A stretch of 64,000 nucleotides of DNA from Candidatus Paceibacterota bacterium. Its GTDB lineage: Bacteria; Verrucomicrobiota; Verrucomicrobiia; Limisphaerales; UBA8199. Position numbers and translations under genes: made by a program. Where the stretch lies: NCBI GenBank assembly GCA_035452965.1, contig DAOTCE010000014.1, positions 61,012 through 125,011 of the forward strand, in the 5' to 3' direction. Positions 11,399 through 24,037 of this stretch are shown here, piece by piece; position 1 is the first letter of the stretch; every line of letters starts with the position of its first letter. Under the pieces are notes generated by a model. It searched no databases. It was not told where the DNA came from and saw only the letters and a list, made by a program, of their open reading frames with translations.

Positions 11399-12628
11399 AT
11401 GATGTTTTGGCTCCTCACGTTCGTTCTGCTGGCGTCGCTGGCCGGGATAGGATACCGGCAGGGCGTCATACGCGTGGCGTTTTCTTTTCTCGGCATCCTG
11501 GTGGGCGCCCTGCTGGCAGGCCCCCTGGCAAAACTGGTCAAGCCGTTGCTGGTGGCGTTTGGCTTGAAGACTCCAGTCCTGGCCTGGTTGCTCGCGCCAG
11601 TGGTCGTTTTTCTGATCATCTCCATTATCTTCAAAGTGGGCGGCTACATGGTCCACCAGAAGGTGGACGTGCATTTCAAGTACCATGCGGGGGATTTGCG
11701 CCTGGCACTGTGGGAACGGTTGAGCCGGCGGCTAGGCCTGTGCCTCGGCCTGGTCAATGGCGCGCTGTATCTCATTCTAATCTCGGCAGTGATCTACCCG
11801 CTGAGCTATTGGAGCTTTCAACTAGCGTCGGGCGCCAATGACCCGAGATCCATGAGGATCCTCAGTCGCTTGGGTCAGGACCTCCAGAGCACCGGTTTCG
11901 CCAAGGTGGCCCGCGCGATAGATCCCATGCCGAAAGTGTGGTACGACTCGGCTGACCTTACCGGCCTGTTATATAGGAATTCCCTGCTCGAAGCGCGCCT
12001 GTGGCGCTACCCGGCTTTTCTGGGCCTGGCGGAACGGCAGGAGTTCCAGGAATTGGCCGCCGACACCCAGTTCACCGAACTCTGGCAGCGACAGGAGCCG
12101 ATCCTCGATCTGCTGCATTATCCCAAAGCCCAGGCGATTATCCAGAACCCTGACCTGCTGAGGTCCATCTGGGCTACGGTCGTGCCCGACATGAAGGACC
12201 TGCATGCCTTTCTGGAAACCGGCAAATCGCCCAAATACGATCCGGAGAAGATACTCGGGCGCTGGAACTTCAACGTGACTGTCGCCATGTCCCTGTTCCG
12301 CAAGGCCAAGCCGAACATCACGTCCAAGGAAATGCAGTTCTGGCGAAGCTGGATGACGGCGGCATTCGCCAAAACCAGCTTTGTGGCAATGACCGATCAG
12401 CAGGCCATTCTCAAAAACGTGCCGCAATTGACTTTGCCGACCCCGGGCGCCGCCCCATCCACTGGCGGACCGCAGACTCTCAAAGGCCAGTGGAAGAAGC
12501 TGGATAGCACCTATGAGCTTACCCTGTCGGGAGGGATCCGGGATCAAGAACTGACAGCGTCAGTGGAAGGCGACCGCCTGACGATGTCCGGGACCGGGCT
12601 GGGGTTGGTATTTGACCGGGAAGATTAG
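11399..12628 (+). CDS. CvpA-like membrane protein with long C-terminal extension
   Basis: A 409-residue protein. The first 140 residues contain about four hydrophobic helices (for example FWLLTFVLLASLAGIGYRQG and APVVVFLIISIIFKVGGYMV), arranged like CvpA-family proteins, which in other bacteria are linked to colicin V production and envelope stress tolerance. The G-Y-R-Q-G turn after helix 1 matches the G-x-x-x-G/R-G feature of that family. Residues 145-409 form a hydrophilic extension with no recognised domain, ending in a short beta-rich segment (YELTLSGGIRDQELTASVEGDRLTMSG). A second, short CvpA-like gene lies at 50246-50869. The function is not established. It is convergent with the anti-sigma-like gene, 8 bases apart. 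Confidence 0.65.
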   Translation: MMFWLLTFVLLASLAGIGYRQGVIRVAFSFLGILVGALLAGPLAKLVKPLLVAFGLKTPVLAWLLAPVVVFLIISIIFKVGGYMVHQKVDVHFKYHAGDLRLALWERLSRRLGLCLGLVNGALYLILISAVIYPLSYWSFQLASGANDPRSMRILSRLGQDLQSTGFAKVARAIDPMPKVWYDSADLTGLLYRNSLLEARLWRYPAFLGLAERQEFQELAADTQFTELWQRQEPILDLLHYPKAQAIIQNPDLLRSIWATVVPDMKDLHAFLETGKSPKYDPEKILGRWNFNVTVAMSLFRKAKPNITSKEMQFWRSWMTAAFAKTSFVAMTDQQAILKNVPQLTLPTPGAAPSTGGPQTLKGQWKKLDSTYELTLSGGIRDQELTASVEGDRLTMSGTGLGLVFDRED

Positions 12629-12636
12629 AATGCCGG

Positions 12637-13158
12637 TCAGTTCCCTCTGGGAAAACTGAAGCTGGCAGGCTGCGCCCGGAGTTGCCCGATGTCGCCCATT
12701 AGCGATGTTCCCGCTGGGCCGTTCGGGATGGGACTGGTGCTGGAGGTCTCTGGAAACACAGCGGGCTTGGCCAGCAACGGATGATCGGCGGCGGCCATGG
12801 CGGTTGGCGCCATGGGGGCTGACCCGGTTTCCGCGACGGGCACGAGGCCCACAGGCGGAATCTCCGCCTTATCTGAGTAGATCACGCCGGCAATCAGAAG
12901 GCCGCACATAGCCACACTGCACGCGCCCGCCAGGACGGGCTTGGCCTCGATAGCCGCCCAAAACCGCTGCAACCAAGGCGCTTCCCACAGCATCCTTTCG
13001 AGCGGGGCAAACCCCGCTCCCCGTTCGCCAGACTTGATGCGCTCGATGACCTCGCGGGAAAATCGATCGAAATAACCGGGCGGCGGCGCTTCATGGCGTT
13101 TGAGGGACAGCAAACAGCGCAATGACTCAAAGTTCTCCTGATCCGTACTCATACTCAC
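12637..13158 (-). CDS. Probable anti-sigma factor (single-pass membrane protein)
   Basis: A 173-residue protein whose N-terminal third is soluble and charged (FESLRCLLSLKRHEAPPPGYFDRFSREVIERI). One transmembrane helix follows at about 95-115 (VLAGACSVAMCGLLIAGVIY), then a Pro/Ala-rich C-terminal part outside the membrane. No sequence family is recognised with certainty. It starts with GTG overlapping the TGA of the ECF sigma gene (GTGA); an ATG six bases later is possible. This arrangement, sigma followed by an overlapping single-pass protein, is the classic layout of an ECF sigma and its anti-sigma. The role is therefore inferred from context. No HxxxCxxC zinc motif is present. Confidence 0.65.
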   Translation of the reverse strand: MSMSTDQENFESLRCLLSLKRHEAPPPGYFDRFSREVIERIKSGERGAGFAPLERMLWEAPWLQRFWAAIEAKPVLAGACSVAMCGLLIAGVIYSDKAEIPPVGLVPVAETGSAPMAPTAMAAADHPLLAKPAVFPETSSTSPIPNGPAGTSLMGDIGQLRAQPASFSFPRGN

Positions 13159-13805
13159 TTCAGATAATCAATCAGATAGCCCTGCAACTGTTGCCGGGCA
13201 TAAAACAGACGCGAACGCACCGTGCCGATGTTGCAGTCCATGATGTTTGCGACTTCTTCATGCGACATGCCCTGCACATCGTGCAGCGTCACAACCAATC
13301 TATGGGGTTCTGACAGCTTCTGCATGGCCGCGTTCAACTTTTCCTGCAATTCCGCCAGACTGACTTCGCGGCGGGGCGTCTTCTCAGAAATCAAGGCCAC
13401 AAGGTCAGGATCATGCTCCGCATGGAAATCCAAATCGTCAAGGCTCATCTGGGATTTGTTCTTCCGCTGTTTGAGGAAGTTGATGGTTTTGTTGACCGCA
13501 ATGCGATAGACCCAGGTGTAGAAGCTCGAACCACCCTTGAATGACCGCAGGGCCTGGAAAGCCTTGATAAAGGCCTCCTGCGCCAAGTCGTTGGCGTCCT
13601 CATGATTGGCCGTCATGTGGTAAATGGTGGCGTAGATGCGTTCCTGATAGCGGCGCACCAACTCATCGTACGCGCCCAGATCGCCACGGCGGGCCCGCTT
13701 CACCAAATCCATGTCCTCGACCGGGGCCGGCGTCGCCGGTGCACCCGCCGGCTGGTCAGTCGGCGGCTTTGACACCTTGCGACTCGCCGGTTCAGCCATA
13801 ATCAT
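13155..13805 (-). CDS. ECF-type RNA polymerase sigma factor
   Basis: A 216-residue sigma-70 family factor of the extracytoplasmic-function group. An N-terminal low-complexity stretch (about 1-32) is followed by region 2 at about 44-112, with NDLAQEAFIKAFQALRSFKG and FYTWVYRIAVNKTINFLKQRK, which binds core and the -10 element. Region 4 at about 150-210, with LSEPHRLVVTLHDVQGMSHEEVA and a helix-turn-helix ending GTVRSRLFYARQQL, reads the -35. Region 3 is absent, as expected. It starts by an ATGA overlap with the stop of the polyprenyl synthase gene and ends by overlap with the putative anti-sigma gene, so three proteins are made from one coupled message. A second ATG lies six bases downstream. 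Confidence 0.95.
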   Translation of the reverse strand: MIMAEPASRKVSKPPTDQPAGAPATPAPVEDMDLVKRARRGDLGAYDELVRRYQERIYATIYHMTANHEDANDLAQEAFIKAFQALRSFKGGSSFYTWVYRIAVNKTINFLKQRKNKSQMSLDDLDFHAEHDPDLVALISEKTPRREVSLAELQEKLNAAMQKLSEPHRLVVTLHDVQGMSHEEVANIMDCNIGTVRSRLFYARQQLQGYLIDYLK

Positions 13806-14866
13806 AGCCGGTGCCCAGCGGCGGCTCCCAGCGCATCCGCTTGGCGCGCCAGGTAATCAGCCAGGCCAAACAAACCAGCCTGACCATTCGAGACGGGCAA
13901 CGCCCGCAACGTCTGGCGCGCCGCCCCCAGGTACTGCTCAACAATCTCCAAGGAAGCCTTGAGCGCATCGTACTGCGCGAGCAACTCCCCAAGGCGCTTC
14001 AAGGACCCCGGCTTCCATTCCTCGAAGAGGACGCGCAAACACGCCCGATCGGCGGCGTTCGCCCGTTCCCACACCAGCAGCACCGGCAGGGTCAGCTTGC
14101 CCTTGGCCAGATCCGTCCCCAGCGATTTGCCGGCCGCCGTCTCCGACCCGAACAGATCCACGCAATCATCGTACACCTGGTAAGCGGTCCCAAAGGCCAG
14201 ACCGAATCGGCGCAGTGGCATCTTGTGCTCTATCCCCGTCGGACTCAGGCCGGCGCTTAGCTCGCAAGAGAGCGCAAAAAGCTCCGCCGTCTTCATCTCC
14301 AGCACCTTGAAGTACTTCTCGCGGGTGAAGCGAAAGTCACGCCGGTGCTGCAATTGCAGGATTTCTCCCGAACACACCGTGTTGGTTGCTGTTGCCACCG
14401 CGCGGCAAACCTCGGGCGTAGGAAAACCCGCCGCCAGTTTCAGCGCATGGGCAAAAAGGCAATCCCCGAATAATACCGCGAGCTCATTGCTCCAATTGGC
14501 CGCCAGCGTAGGGCGTCCACGGCGAATCTCGGCTTCATCGATGACATCGTCATGCACCAGGGTCGCCAGGTGCACCAATTCGATGATCACCGCCACCATG
14601 ACGTGCGCGTCAGTAACCTTCCCCAAAGCCTTAGCGGCCAGCCCTACCAGCGCCGCCCGCAGGTGCTTGCCCTGCCCGTTAAGGGCATAATCCGCATAAC
14701 GTGAGATGTCGGGATCAAACGCCTCGACCTGCGCAGCCAAGCGATAACCAACCGCTTCAAGGAAGGGCTCGAGAGGGCTGATGATCTGCTTCCAGTCACC
14801 AGGCGGCTCGGGACTGGGCCCGTCAGGGATTGTATTGCAGACCACGTTGGAGTCGGCGGTTAACAT
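13802..14866 (-). CDS. Polyprenyl diphosphate synthase (long-chain, trans)
   Basis: A 354-residue trans-isoprenyl diphosphate synthase that elongates an allylic diphosphate with isopentenyl diphosphate, most likely to make the side chain of the respiratory quinone. First aspartate-rich motif HDDVID (D106, D107, D110) with the downstream RRGRPT; second motif YDDCVD (D233, D234, D237). The positions four and five residues before the first motif are small (A101, T102), which in this family permits long products such as C35-C40; the exact length cannot be read. The N-terminus is about 20 residues longer than usual; a later start is possible. It heads a run of overlapping genes with the ECF sigma factor and putative anti-sigma, an unusual coupling of isoprenoid synthesis and envelope-type regulation. 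Confidence 0.93.
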   Translation of the reverse strand: MLTADSNVVCNTIPDGPSPEPPGDWKQIISPLEPFLEAVGYRLAAQVEAFDPDISRYADYALNGQGKHLRAALVGLAAKALGKVTDAHVMVAVIIELVHLATLVHDDVIDEAEIRRGRPTLAANWSNELAVLFGDCLFAHALKLAAGFPTPEVCRAVATATNTVCSGEILQLQHRRDFRFTREKYFKVLEMKTAELFALSCELSAGLSPTGIEHKMPLRRFGLAFGTAYQVYDDCVDLFGSETAAGKSLGTDLAKGKLTLPVLLVWERANAADRACLRVLFEEWKPGSLKRLGELLAQYDALKASLEIVEQYLGAARQTLRALPVSNGQAGLFGLADYLARQADALGAAAGHRL

Positions 14867-15117
14867 GTGCGCAAATTCTAAGGTTGCTGAACATCCAAGT
14901 CAAACCCCTTCGGGGAAGGCATCCGGCCCCAACCGCAACCGCGGTATTCCTGGAACGCTCAACAAGCGAACTTGTTCCCAATTTACCACAGGCCCCTGAC
15001 CTGGGCGGTGTGAAGTCGAACTCCTGCTCCCGTGGCGTATTTCATTTTCCATCCCGACCGGCTCTACTTTTACCTTTTCAGAGTTTGCGAGTCCACGAAT
15101 TCGGCTATCTTCTATGC

Positions 15118-17658
15118 GTGCCAACGTTCCCTGCACAACCGGTAGACTTGCCCGCCCTTAACCAGGTTTTGGTGCCTGATCTTTGGCAACAACAGGCAGT
15201 CGCGGCTTTGCGCGAGGGCCAGGATGTAGTCGTTCAGGCGCCCACAGGAGCGGGAAAGACGCTGATCTTCGAACTCTGGTCCAACCAGGGCAAGAATCGC
15301 GGCCAGGCCATCTACACAGTGCCGACTCGTGCGCTGGCCAACGACAAACTGGCGGAATGGCGCGCGCGCGGTTGGAACGTCGGCATCGCCACGGGCGATC
15401 TGGCCGAGAACCTGGACGCGCCCGTCCTGGTCGCCACGCTGGAGACACAGAAGAACCGCCTGATCCACGGGGACGGCCCGGCCCTGCTGGTCGTGGATGA
15501 ATACCAAATGCTCAGCGACCTGGATCGCGGACTCAACTACGAACTGGCTATTGCTCTGGCTCCACCACAAACACAATTGCTGCTCCTGAGCGGCAGCGTG
15601 GGCAATCCGCAGGAGGTGGCCAATTGGCTGCAACGGTTGGGCCGCAAAGCTGTATTGATCCGCCACGACGAGCGTCCTGTACCGCTCGACGAGATCCATG
15701 CCAACAGCCTGAGTTACCACGTGCCGAATGAGATCCGCGGCTACTGGCCGCGGCTGGTGGCCAAAGCACTGGCGGAGGACTTGGGCCCCATCCTGATCTT
15801 TACCCCTCGCCGTCAGGCCGCCGAAGCGATGGCCAATGAACTCGCCCGCCAATTGCCAACCCCCAATCCCCTCCAACTCAACGCCGAGCAAAGGCTCCTG
15901 GTCGGCGAGCACCTGGCCAAGCTGCTTAAGAGCCGGGTGACCTACCATCACAGCGGCTTGAGTTACGGTGCCCGCGCCGGCGTCATCGAGCCGTTGGCCA
16001 AGGCCGGCCAACTGCGCGTCGTCGTGGCCACGATGGGCCTGGCCGCCGGAATTAATTTCTCTCTGCGCAGTGTCGCACTGGCCGCCGAATCCTACCGACG
16101 GGACGAAGCCGAGCAGCTGCTGAAGCCCGATGAACTCCTGCAGATGTTCGGCCGCGCCGGCCGCCGTGGCCTGGATGAAGCCGGGTTCGTGCTGATTACG
16201 GCCAACGAGTTGCGCCTGCTTGACTCCCACCCCTGCCACCTGTCGCGCAGCAGCGCGGTAGATTGGTCGGCTTTGCTCGGTCTTATGGCAGTGGCCGCCG
16301 AACTCGGGCGCAATCCGTTCCGCGAGGCCGTTCGCACCCAAGAGCGGCTTTTCACCACCAAGCCCATCTTCCTTGGCGTCGAGGAATCGCTTCGCCATCC
16401 GGACGTCCCTTGTGGCCTTCGCACGGACGCGGAGCGCGCCCGGCATGTCCGCAAACGCCTCCGCGAGATTCTGAATAGCCGCGGGGAGTGGGAAAGCTAC
16501 CCGGCGCCGATCCCGGTGCCGCTTAGAGACATTCGTGTGTTGCGTGCTACGAGTGGTGTGTCGGAGGCGGGAGGTGACACGCAATACGCACCACGCAATA
16601 CGATCGAGCCTCCACCCCAGGTGCCCGTGCTCCTCGTGCCTGCCGCCCTGGAGAAAGTCGGCACAGGCAGCCTGTGTGTGGTTTCGGAGGACAAGGGAGG
16701 CAAGACCTATGGCCGCGCCCTCACCGTTGCCGACCGGCTGGGCCATGACCGCATACTCCTCGCCAAATGGGTTCGCCGCCTTACTAACTGGAACTCACGG
16801 CAAGTGCCGCTGGTGGTCTGGGAGGAGAAGGTAGTTCCCCTCATCATAGAAAGGCTTGCCCAACAAAAGACGCCCGTCGTCACCTTCCAAAACCAGTCCC
16901 AGCGCATTCTAGCCCTGGTCAGCATCGCTGATCTGCCCATGCGCGTCCCGGTGGACCGGTATGGTGTTGCCATCTGGAAGCCCGTTGAGCGGGAAGTCCT
17001 ACCCGCGGATTGCGCCCAGTGCCCGCTGGTCGCCGTGTGCCGGCAACTACCGATTGGCACGGGAGTCGCGCTGCTTTGGCGACGGCTGGGACTAGTGGAT
17101 GCCGCGGGGGTTCCGACACTTCGAGGCCGGGTAGTTAGCTTCTTCAGCCAGGGTGATGGGTTGGCCATTGCCGCAGCGCTGGAGGATGAGACCTACGCGC
17201 TCGACGAGTTGATCTACGACCTCGCGAACCTCGACGCCGGCTTCCGTTTTGCAGGTGAGGAGATCAACCGTTGGGGTGGCCGTCTGGGCATCGTGTGCCA
17301 TGAGAAGTATGGCCTCCAATCAATCCCCGGCTACCTCGAAAACGGTGTTCCGCCCAAGTACGGCGCCGGGGCAGAGCAAATTGTTGCCTCTGTGCACAAA
17401 AACCCGCAAGACAAACAGATGTGGATCACAGACCTTCTCGGCCCGGGAGACATTGACCGCGTCATCATCGAATGGCGCAGTCTGTTGCGGCAGATTGCCC
17501 ACGCGCCAGCCCTTGAATGGCCCCGCTGGCGCGCCTTGCAGGCGATGGCCAGAGGCGTCCTGAACGAAACTGAGTCACCCACGCTCACCGATCTGCCACC
17601 GCTGGAGTATCATCAGACCCGCCGCGTGGACCACCGGTTGGTGCTGCGGCGCCATTGA
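15118..17658 (+). CDS. Ski2-like DEAD/DEAH-box helicase with C-terminal cysteine cluster
   Basis: A superfamily 2 helicase of about 846 residues. Motif I APTGAGKT, a DEYQM Walker B in place of DEAH, motif III-like LLLLSGSVGN, and motif VI QMFGRAGRRGLDEAG are all present; the last resembles Ski2/Hel308 proteins. The open frame begins far upstream at 14830, overlapping the polyprenyl synthase gene on the other strand. The upstream translation looks non-native, so the GTG at 15118 (VPTFPAQPVDLP) is preferred; a later start is possible. The C-terminal half is not recognised but contains CAQCPLVAVC, which could bind metal. Around residues 472-497 there is an insertion of repeat-like sequence (16534-16602). 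The nucleic-acid substrate is unknown; no neighbouring gene suggests a partner. Confidence 0.8.
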   Translation: MPTFPAQPVDLPALNQVLVPDLWQQQAVAALREGQDVVVQAPTGAGKTLIFELWSNQGKNRGQAIYTVPTRALANDKLAEWRARGWNVGIATGDLAENLDAPVLVATLETQKNRLIHGDGPALLVVDEYQMLSDLDRGLNYELAIALAPPQTQLLLLSGSVGNPQEVANWLQRLGRKAVLIRHDERPVPLDEIHANSLSYHVPNEIRGYWPRLVAKALAEDLGPILIFTPRRQAAEAMANELARQLPTPNPLQLNAEQRLLVGEHLAKLLKSRVTYHHSGLSYGARAGVIEPLAKAGQLRVVVATMGLAAGINFSLRSVALAAESYRRDEAEQLLKPDELLQMFGRAGRRGLDEAGFVLITANELRLLDSHPCHLSRSSAVDWSALLGLMAVAAELGRNPFREAVRTQERLFTTKPIFLGVEESLRHPDVPCGLRTDAERARHVRKRLREILNSRGEWESYPAPIPVPLRDIRVLRATSGVSEAGGDTQYAPRNTIEPPPQVPVLLVPAALEKVGTGSLCVVSEDKGGKTYGRALTVADRLGHDRILLAKWVRRLTNWNSRQVPLVVWEEKVVPLIIERLAQQKTPVVTFQNQSQRILALVSIADLPMRVPVDRYGVAIWKPVEREVLPADCAQCPLVAVCRQLPIGTGVALLWRRLGLVDAAGVPTLRGRVVSFFSQGDGLAIAAALEDETYALDELIYDLANLDAGFRFAGEEINRWGGRLGIVCHEKYGLQSIPGYLENGVPPKYGAGAEQIVASVHKNPQDKQMWITDLLGPGDIDRVIIEWRSLLRQIAHAPALEWPRWRALQAMARGVLNETESPTLTDLPPLEYHQTRRVDHRLVLRRH
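16534..16602 (+). repeat. Inverted ATACGCA-type repeat inserted in frame in the helicase gene
   Basis: The segment contains acgcaatacgcaccacgcaatacg and, upstream of it, an imperfect inverted partner (gtgttgcgtgctacgagtggtgtgtc). Its translation (DTQYAPRNT) is the kind of peptide produced when this intergenic repeat is read through. It sits between otherwise normal protein segments without breaking the frame. Confidence 0.6.
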
Positions 17659-17803
17659 GAGCCTGAAACCCCACGCCTGAATCAAATCCGAACCACAGGC
17701 CAAAGCCGCAAAACCCGGCTCGGCCCAGTTCTCTTCTACTTCTCCGCCTCCTAGTCGTTCTTGGTCTGGCGTCGGACCATGTGTTGTCACGGAGTCAGCA
17801 GGT

Positions 17804-18328
17804 CTATTCGTTCTTAGGTTTCTTCAGGCCTTCAGCCAGGAATTGCGCGACGTCTTTGAACCGGGCGGCGTTCGCCGGGTTAAGGTCCATCAGCGTTCGA
17901 TGGGCTTCGAGGCAGGTGCGGCTCAATTCAGCTTGAGTCGGATTACAAGTCACTGGCTCCACGGTCTGGGTCGGCGTCGGGGGCGACAAAGGCCCCTGGA
18001 TGAGCCTGAAGAGGTGGAGCACCCCCAGGGTTTCGAGCAGTTCGATGATGCGCGCACTGGGATTGAACAGCTGAATTGCGCTCCGGTCCTCTGATCCATT
18101 GCCCCCGCTGAGCTTCAGGCCAAACCCGGCCAAGACCCCGAGGAAGGTGCTGTCCATCAAAACGCACTCAGAAAGGTCGAGCGCAAAGCAGCCACAACCC
18201 CTTTGGATGAGTTCATTGACCAAGGTCTTGAAGTCCACACTCGAAGTGAAGTTGGCCCGCCCAATGATCCGGATGCAGGCGAAACCCTCGCCGGTCATGA
18301 CTTGCATCCTGGCTGATGGCGCGTTCAT
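17804..18328 (-). CDS. STAS-domain protein (anti-sigma factor antagonist type)
   Basis: A 174-residue cytoplasmic protein. Residues about 8-115 form a STAS domain: CIRIIGRANFTSSVDFKTLV, then FALDLSECVLMDSTFLGVLAGFGLKL, in which S60 occupies the position phosphorylated in SpoIIAA-type antagonists. The C-terminal 55 residues are a short helical extension (SRTCLEAHRTLMDLNPANAARFKDVAQFL) of unknown role. Such proteins usually take part in partner-switching with a serine kinase and phosphatase, but neither is adjacent. It starts 6 bases after the stop of holA and is probably cotranscribed with it. Confidence 0.88.
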   Translation of the reverse strand: MNAPSARMQVMTGEGFACIRIIGRANFTSSVDFKTLVNELIQRGCGCFALDLSECVLMDSTFLGVLAGFGLKLSGGNGSEDRSAIQLFNPSARIIELLETLGVLHLFRLIQGPLSPPTPTQTVEPVTCNPTQAELSRTCLEAHRTLMDLNPANAARFKDVAQFLAEGLKKPKNE

Positions 18329-18334
18329 GCCAGA

Positions 18335-19522
18335 TCAACTCGAAGAACTCATGGACGCGGCCAAGCGCGGCCTGCCCGATGGCGCGTTTGCGCGCGGCTT
18401 GGGGGTGCCGACAATCTGCACCAGAGCCTGCTGCAGAACCAGCGATTCCTCCAGGCTGCTGGACACCAGGCGATAGTTGCATTCGAAAAGGAGGTCCATG
18501 GCGCGGATGAGCTCTGCCTCGCTGTAGAGCTTCACCTGCGGGAGCGCCTTGAACAGCACGAAGGGATTGATGGCGAGTGGGTTAAAGCGCCGGTCTTCGG
18601 GAAACTGGTCTTTGGGCACTCGCTCAAGCTGCGCCTTAAACCGTTTGTAATCCATGTCCGGCTTCACCCAGCCTTCGCGGAGCATCTCCTTGAGCAGGAG
18701 CATCGCGCGCACCTTGGAAATCAGCCCGTAGAGCAATCCGATCTCCGACTTCTGCGGATCGAGCTTTACCTCCCACACCGCTTCGTCAAGCCGGGCCAGC
18801 AGGCGCGGCAGATCGCGGTCGCCGAGCGCGTCGCCGAGTGCGAACGCGCGCGCCATCTTGTTGCGCGTGCAGACTGTGGCCACATCCTCAAACTCGATTT
18901 TCTTCCGGTCGCCCACATAGAGGGCAACCTTTTCCACCTCGTTGTCGAGCTGGCGCGCATTGGGGCCGACGCGGCCGATGAGTTCGGCAAGCGCTTCGTC
19001 GGAAATCTCCTTCTGCCGGGAGCGAAGGGCTTCGCGGGCCCAGCTTTCCACCTGGCTGGCCCAATCGCGGTCATCCACGGACCAGCCGGCAAAGCTCTCG
19101 ACTGAGCCAAGCTTGTCGAGGGCCTTGTAGAAAACCTTGCGCTTGTCTGCCTTTCCGGCGCTGATAAGCAAGCGCACGTTCTGCCACGAGAACTCTTTGA
19201 ATTCATCGGCTAGCTCGGCGAGCGACGCGGTGACATCCTGCGTGGCGGCCCGCTCGTCGCTCAGGAAGTTGCAGTCCTTAAGCCAGATGACCTTGCCGGA
19301 GCCGAAGAAAGGCAGGGTCTGGAGGGCCTCCCGGAGCTTGGCGAGGGCCTTGAGAGCTTCCCCGCTGTTCGAGACAGAGGCATCAATAATCTCGTGGTCC
19401 ATGCCGCCCAGTTCCTCCGTCCACTCGAGGTAGATTTGTTTGGCGCGCTGCTTGACGGCAAAATCATCTTCGCCGCAAACCAGCACCAGGGGAGCGGCAC
19501 GCTTTGAGGCAGAGGGAGGCAT
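18335..19522 (-). CDS. holA: DNA polymerase III, delta subunit
   Basis: A 395-residue clamp-loader subunit, the one that opens the beta sliding clamp. N-terminal AAA-like part with LVLVCGEDDFAVKQRAKQIY and LPFFGSGKVIWLKDCNFL, matching the HolA pattern in which the Walker A is degenerate. The middle lid domain has EALAELIGRVGPNARQLDNEVEKVALYVG, a very characteristic stretch of this subunit (conserved L-x-x-E-x-x-K-L). The C-terminal collar domain follows (LYGLISKVRAMLLLKEMLREG). The protein is about 50 residues longer than the E. coli subunit. It lies 4 bases after the bifunctional-nuclease-domain gene and just before the STAS gene, forming a probable three-gene transcript. Confidence 0.92.
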   Translation of the reverse strand: MPPSASKRAAPLVLVCGEDDFAVKQRAKQIYLEWTEELGGMDHEIIDASVSNSGEALKALAKLREALQTLPFFGSGKVIWLKDCNFLSDERAATQDVTASLAELADEFKEFSWQNVRLLISAGKADKRKVFYKALDKLGSVESFAGWSVDDRDWASQVESWAREALRSRQKEISDEALAELIGRVGPNARQLDNEVEKVALYVGDRKKIEFEDVATVCTRNKMARAFALGDALGDRDLPRLLARLDEAVWEVKLDPQKSEIGLLYGLISKVRAMLLLKEMLREGWVKPDMDYKRFKAQLERVPKDQFPEDRRFNPLAINPFVLFKALPQVKLYSEAELIRAMDLLFECNYRLVSSSLEESLVLQQALVQIVGTPKPRANAPSGRPRLAASMSSSS

Positions 19523-19526
19523 TTCC

Positions 19527-19979
19527 CTATTCAGCCTCGTTCCCGGTTTCGTTGATGCGCTCCAACACCTCGCTCATGTCCTCGACTTGTTCGAAGAGCG
19601 AGTTGGTGACATAGATGGGGCGCTTCTGGGCGGTAGCCAAAGCCAGGCAATCGCTGGGGCGTGCGTCAATCTCGACAAGCTTGCGGCCCAGTTCGTTCTG
19701 CTGCTGGAGGATCAGGCGCGCGAAGTAGGTCGAGTTCTTCATCTCCGTGATGACGACGCGCTCGACGTTGATGCTGAAACCCTTGAAGATGCTTTGGATG
19801 AGGTCGTGGGTCAGCGGGCGCTCTTTGGGCGTCTGGCGGAGAAACATCCCGATCACGGCGCCCATGTTGGGCTCGACATTGATGACAAAAACCTTCTCGT
19901 CATTGCCGACGAATAGAGCGCACCCGCTGTTGGCGGGCAGGATGCCTCGAATCTGCACCGGAACCACGTCGTTCTTCAT
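19527..19979 (-). CDS. Bifunctional nuclease domain protein (DUF151/BFN)
   Basis: A 150-residue single-domain protein of the BFN family, first described as a nuclease in plants; bacterial members are widespread with unproven roles. Diagnostic stretches are LFVGNDEKVFVINVEPNMGAVI, HDLIQSIFKGFSINVERVVITEMKNSTYFARL and EIDARPSDCLALATAQKRPIYV, the last being the strongest family signature (D-A-R-P-S-D-A-I/C-A-L-A). Complete and of usual length. It is the first gene of a tight run with holA and the STAS gene (4- and 6-base gaps), which may hint at a DNA-metabolism role but is not proof. Confidence 0.9.
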   Translation of the reverse strand: MKNDVVPVQIRGILPANSGCALFVGNDEKVFVINVEPNMGAVIGMFLRQTPKERPLTHDLIQSIFKGFSINVERVVITEMKNSTYFARLILQQQNELGRKLVEIDARPSDCLALATAQKRPIYVTNSLFEQVEDMSEVLERINETGNEAE

Positions 19980-20149
19980 GTAGTTAGTCTAGAACGCAAA
20001 TCCGAAAACACAAGTCCTCCGCAAATTGGTACTTTTACGGAGCAGCGGTCTGCCGCCAGTTCCCAATGGGGGGACCGAGGGGCGACCTCGCTTCCTCCGA
20101 CCGCAACGCCGGCGGGGAAAAGGGAGCGTTAACCCAGCCGCATCATTAG

Positions 20150-23953
<3,804 letters not shown>

Positions 23954-24030
23954 CGTCTTATTCCACAATTCAATCGCCCCCTCAACAGGGCGACTGGAAC
24001 CAACCTAACGACAAACCGGAACAGTTGCAA

Positions 24031-24036
24031 ATTATA
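24031..24036 (-). promoter_or_regulatory. Probable -10 element of the metH promoter
   Basis: On the minus strand the hexamer is TATAAT, about 80 bases before the metH ATG. No good -35 is found 16-18 bases away; that position is occupied by the ATCAA-N6-TTGAT palindrome. Confidence 0.45.
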
Positions 24037-24037
24037 A

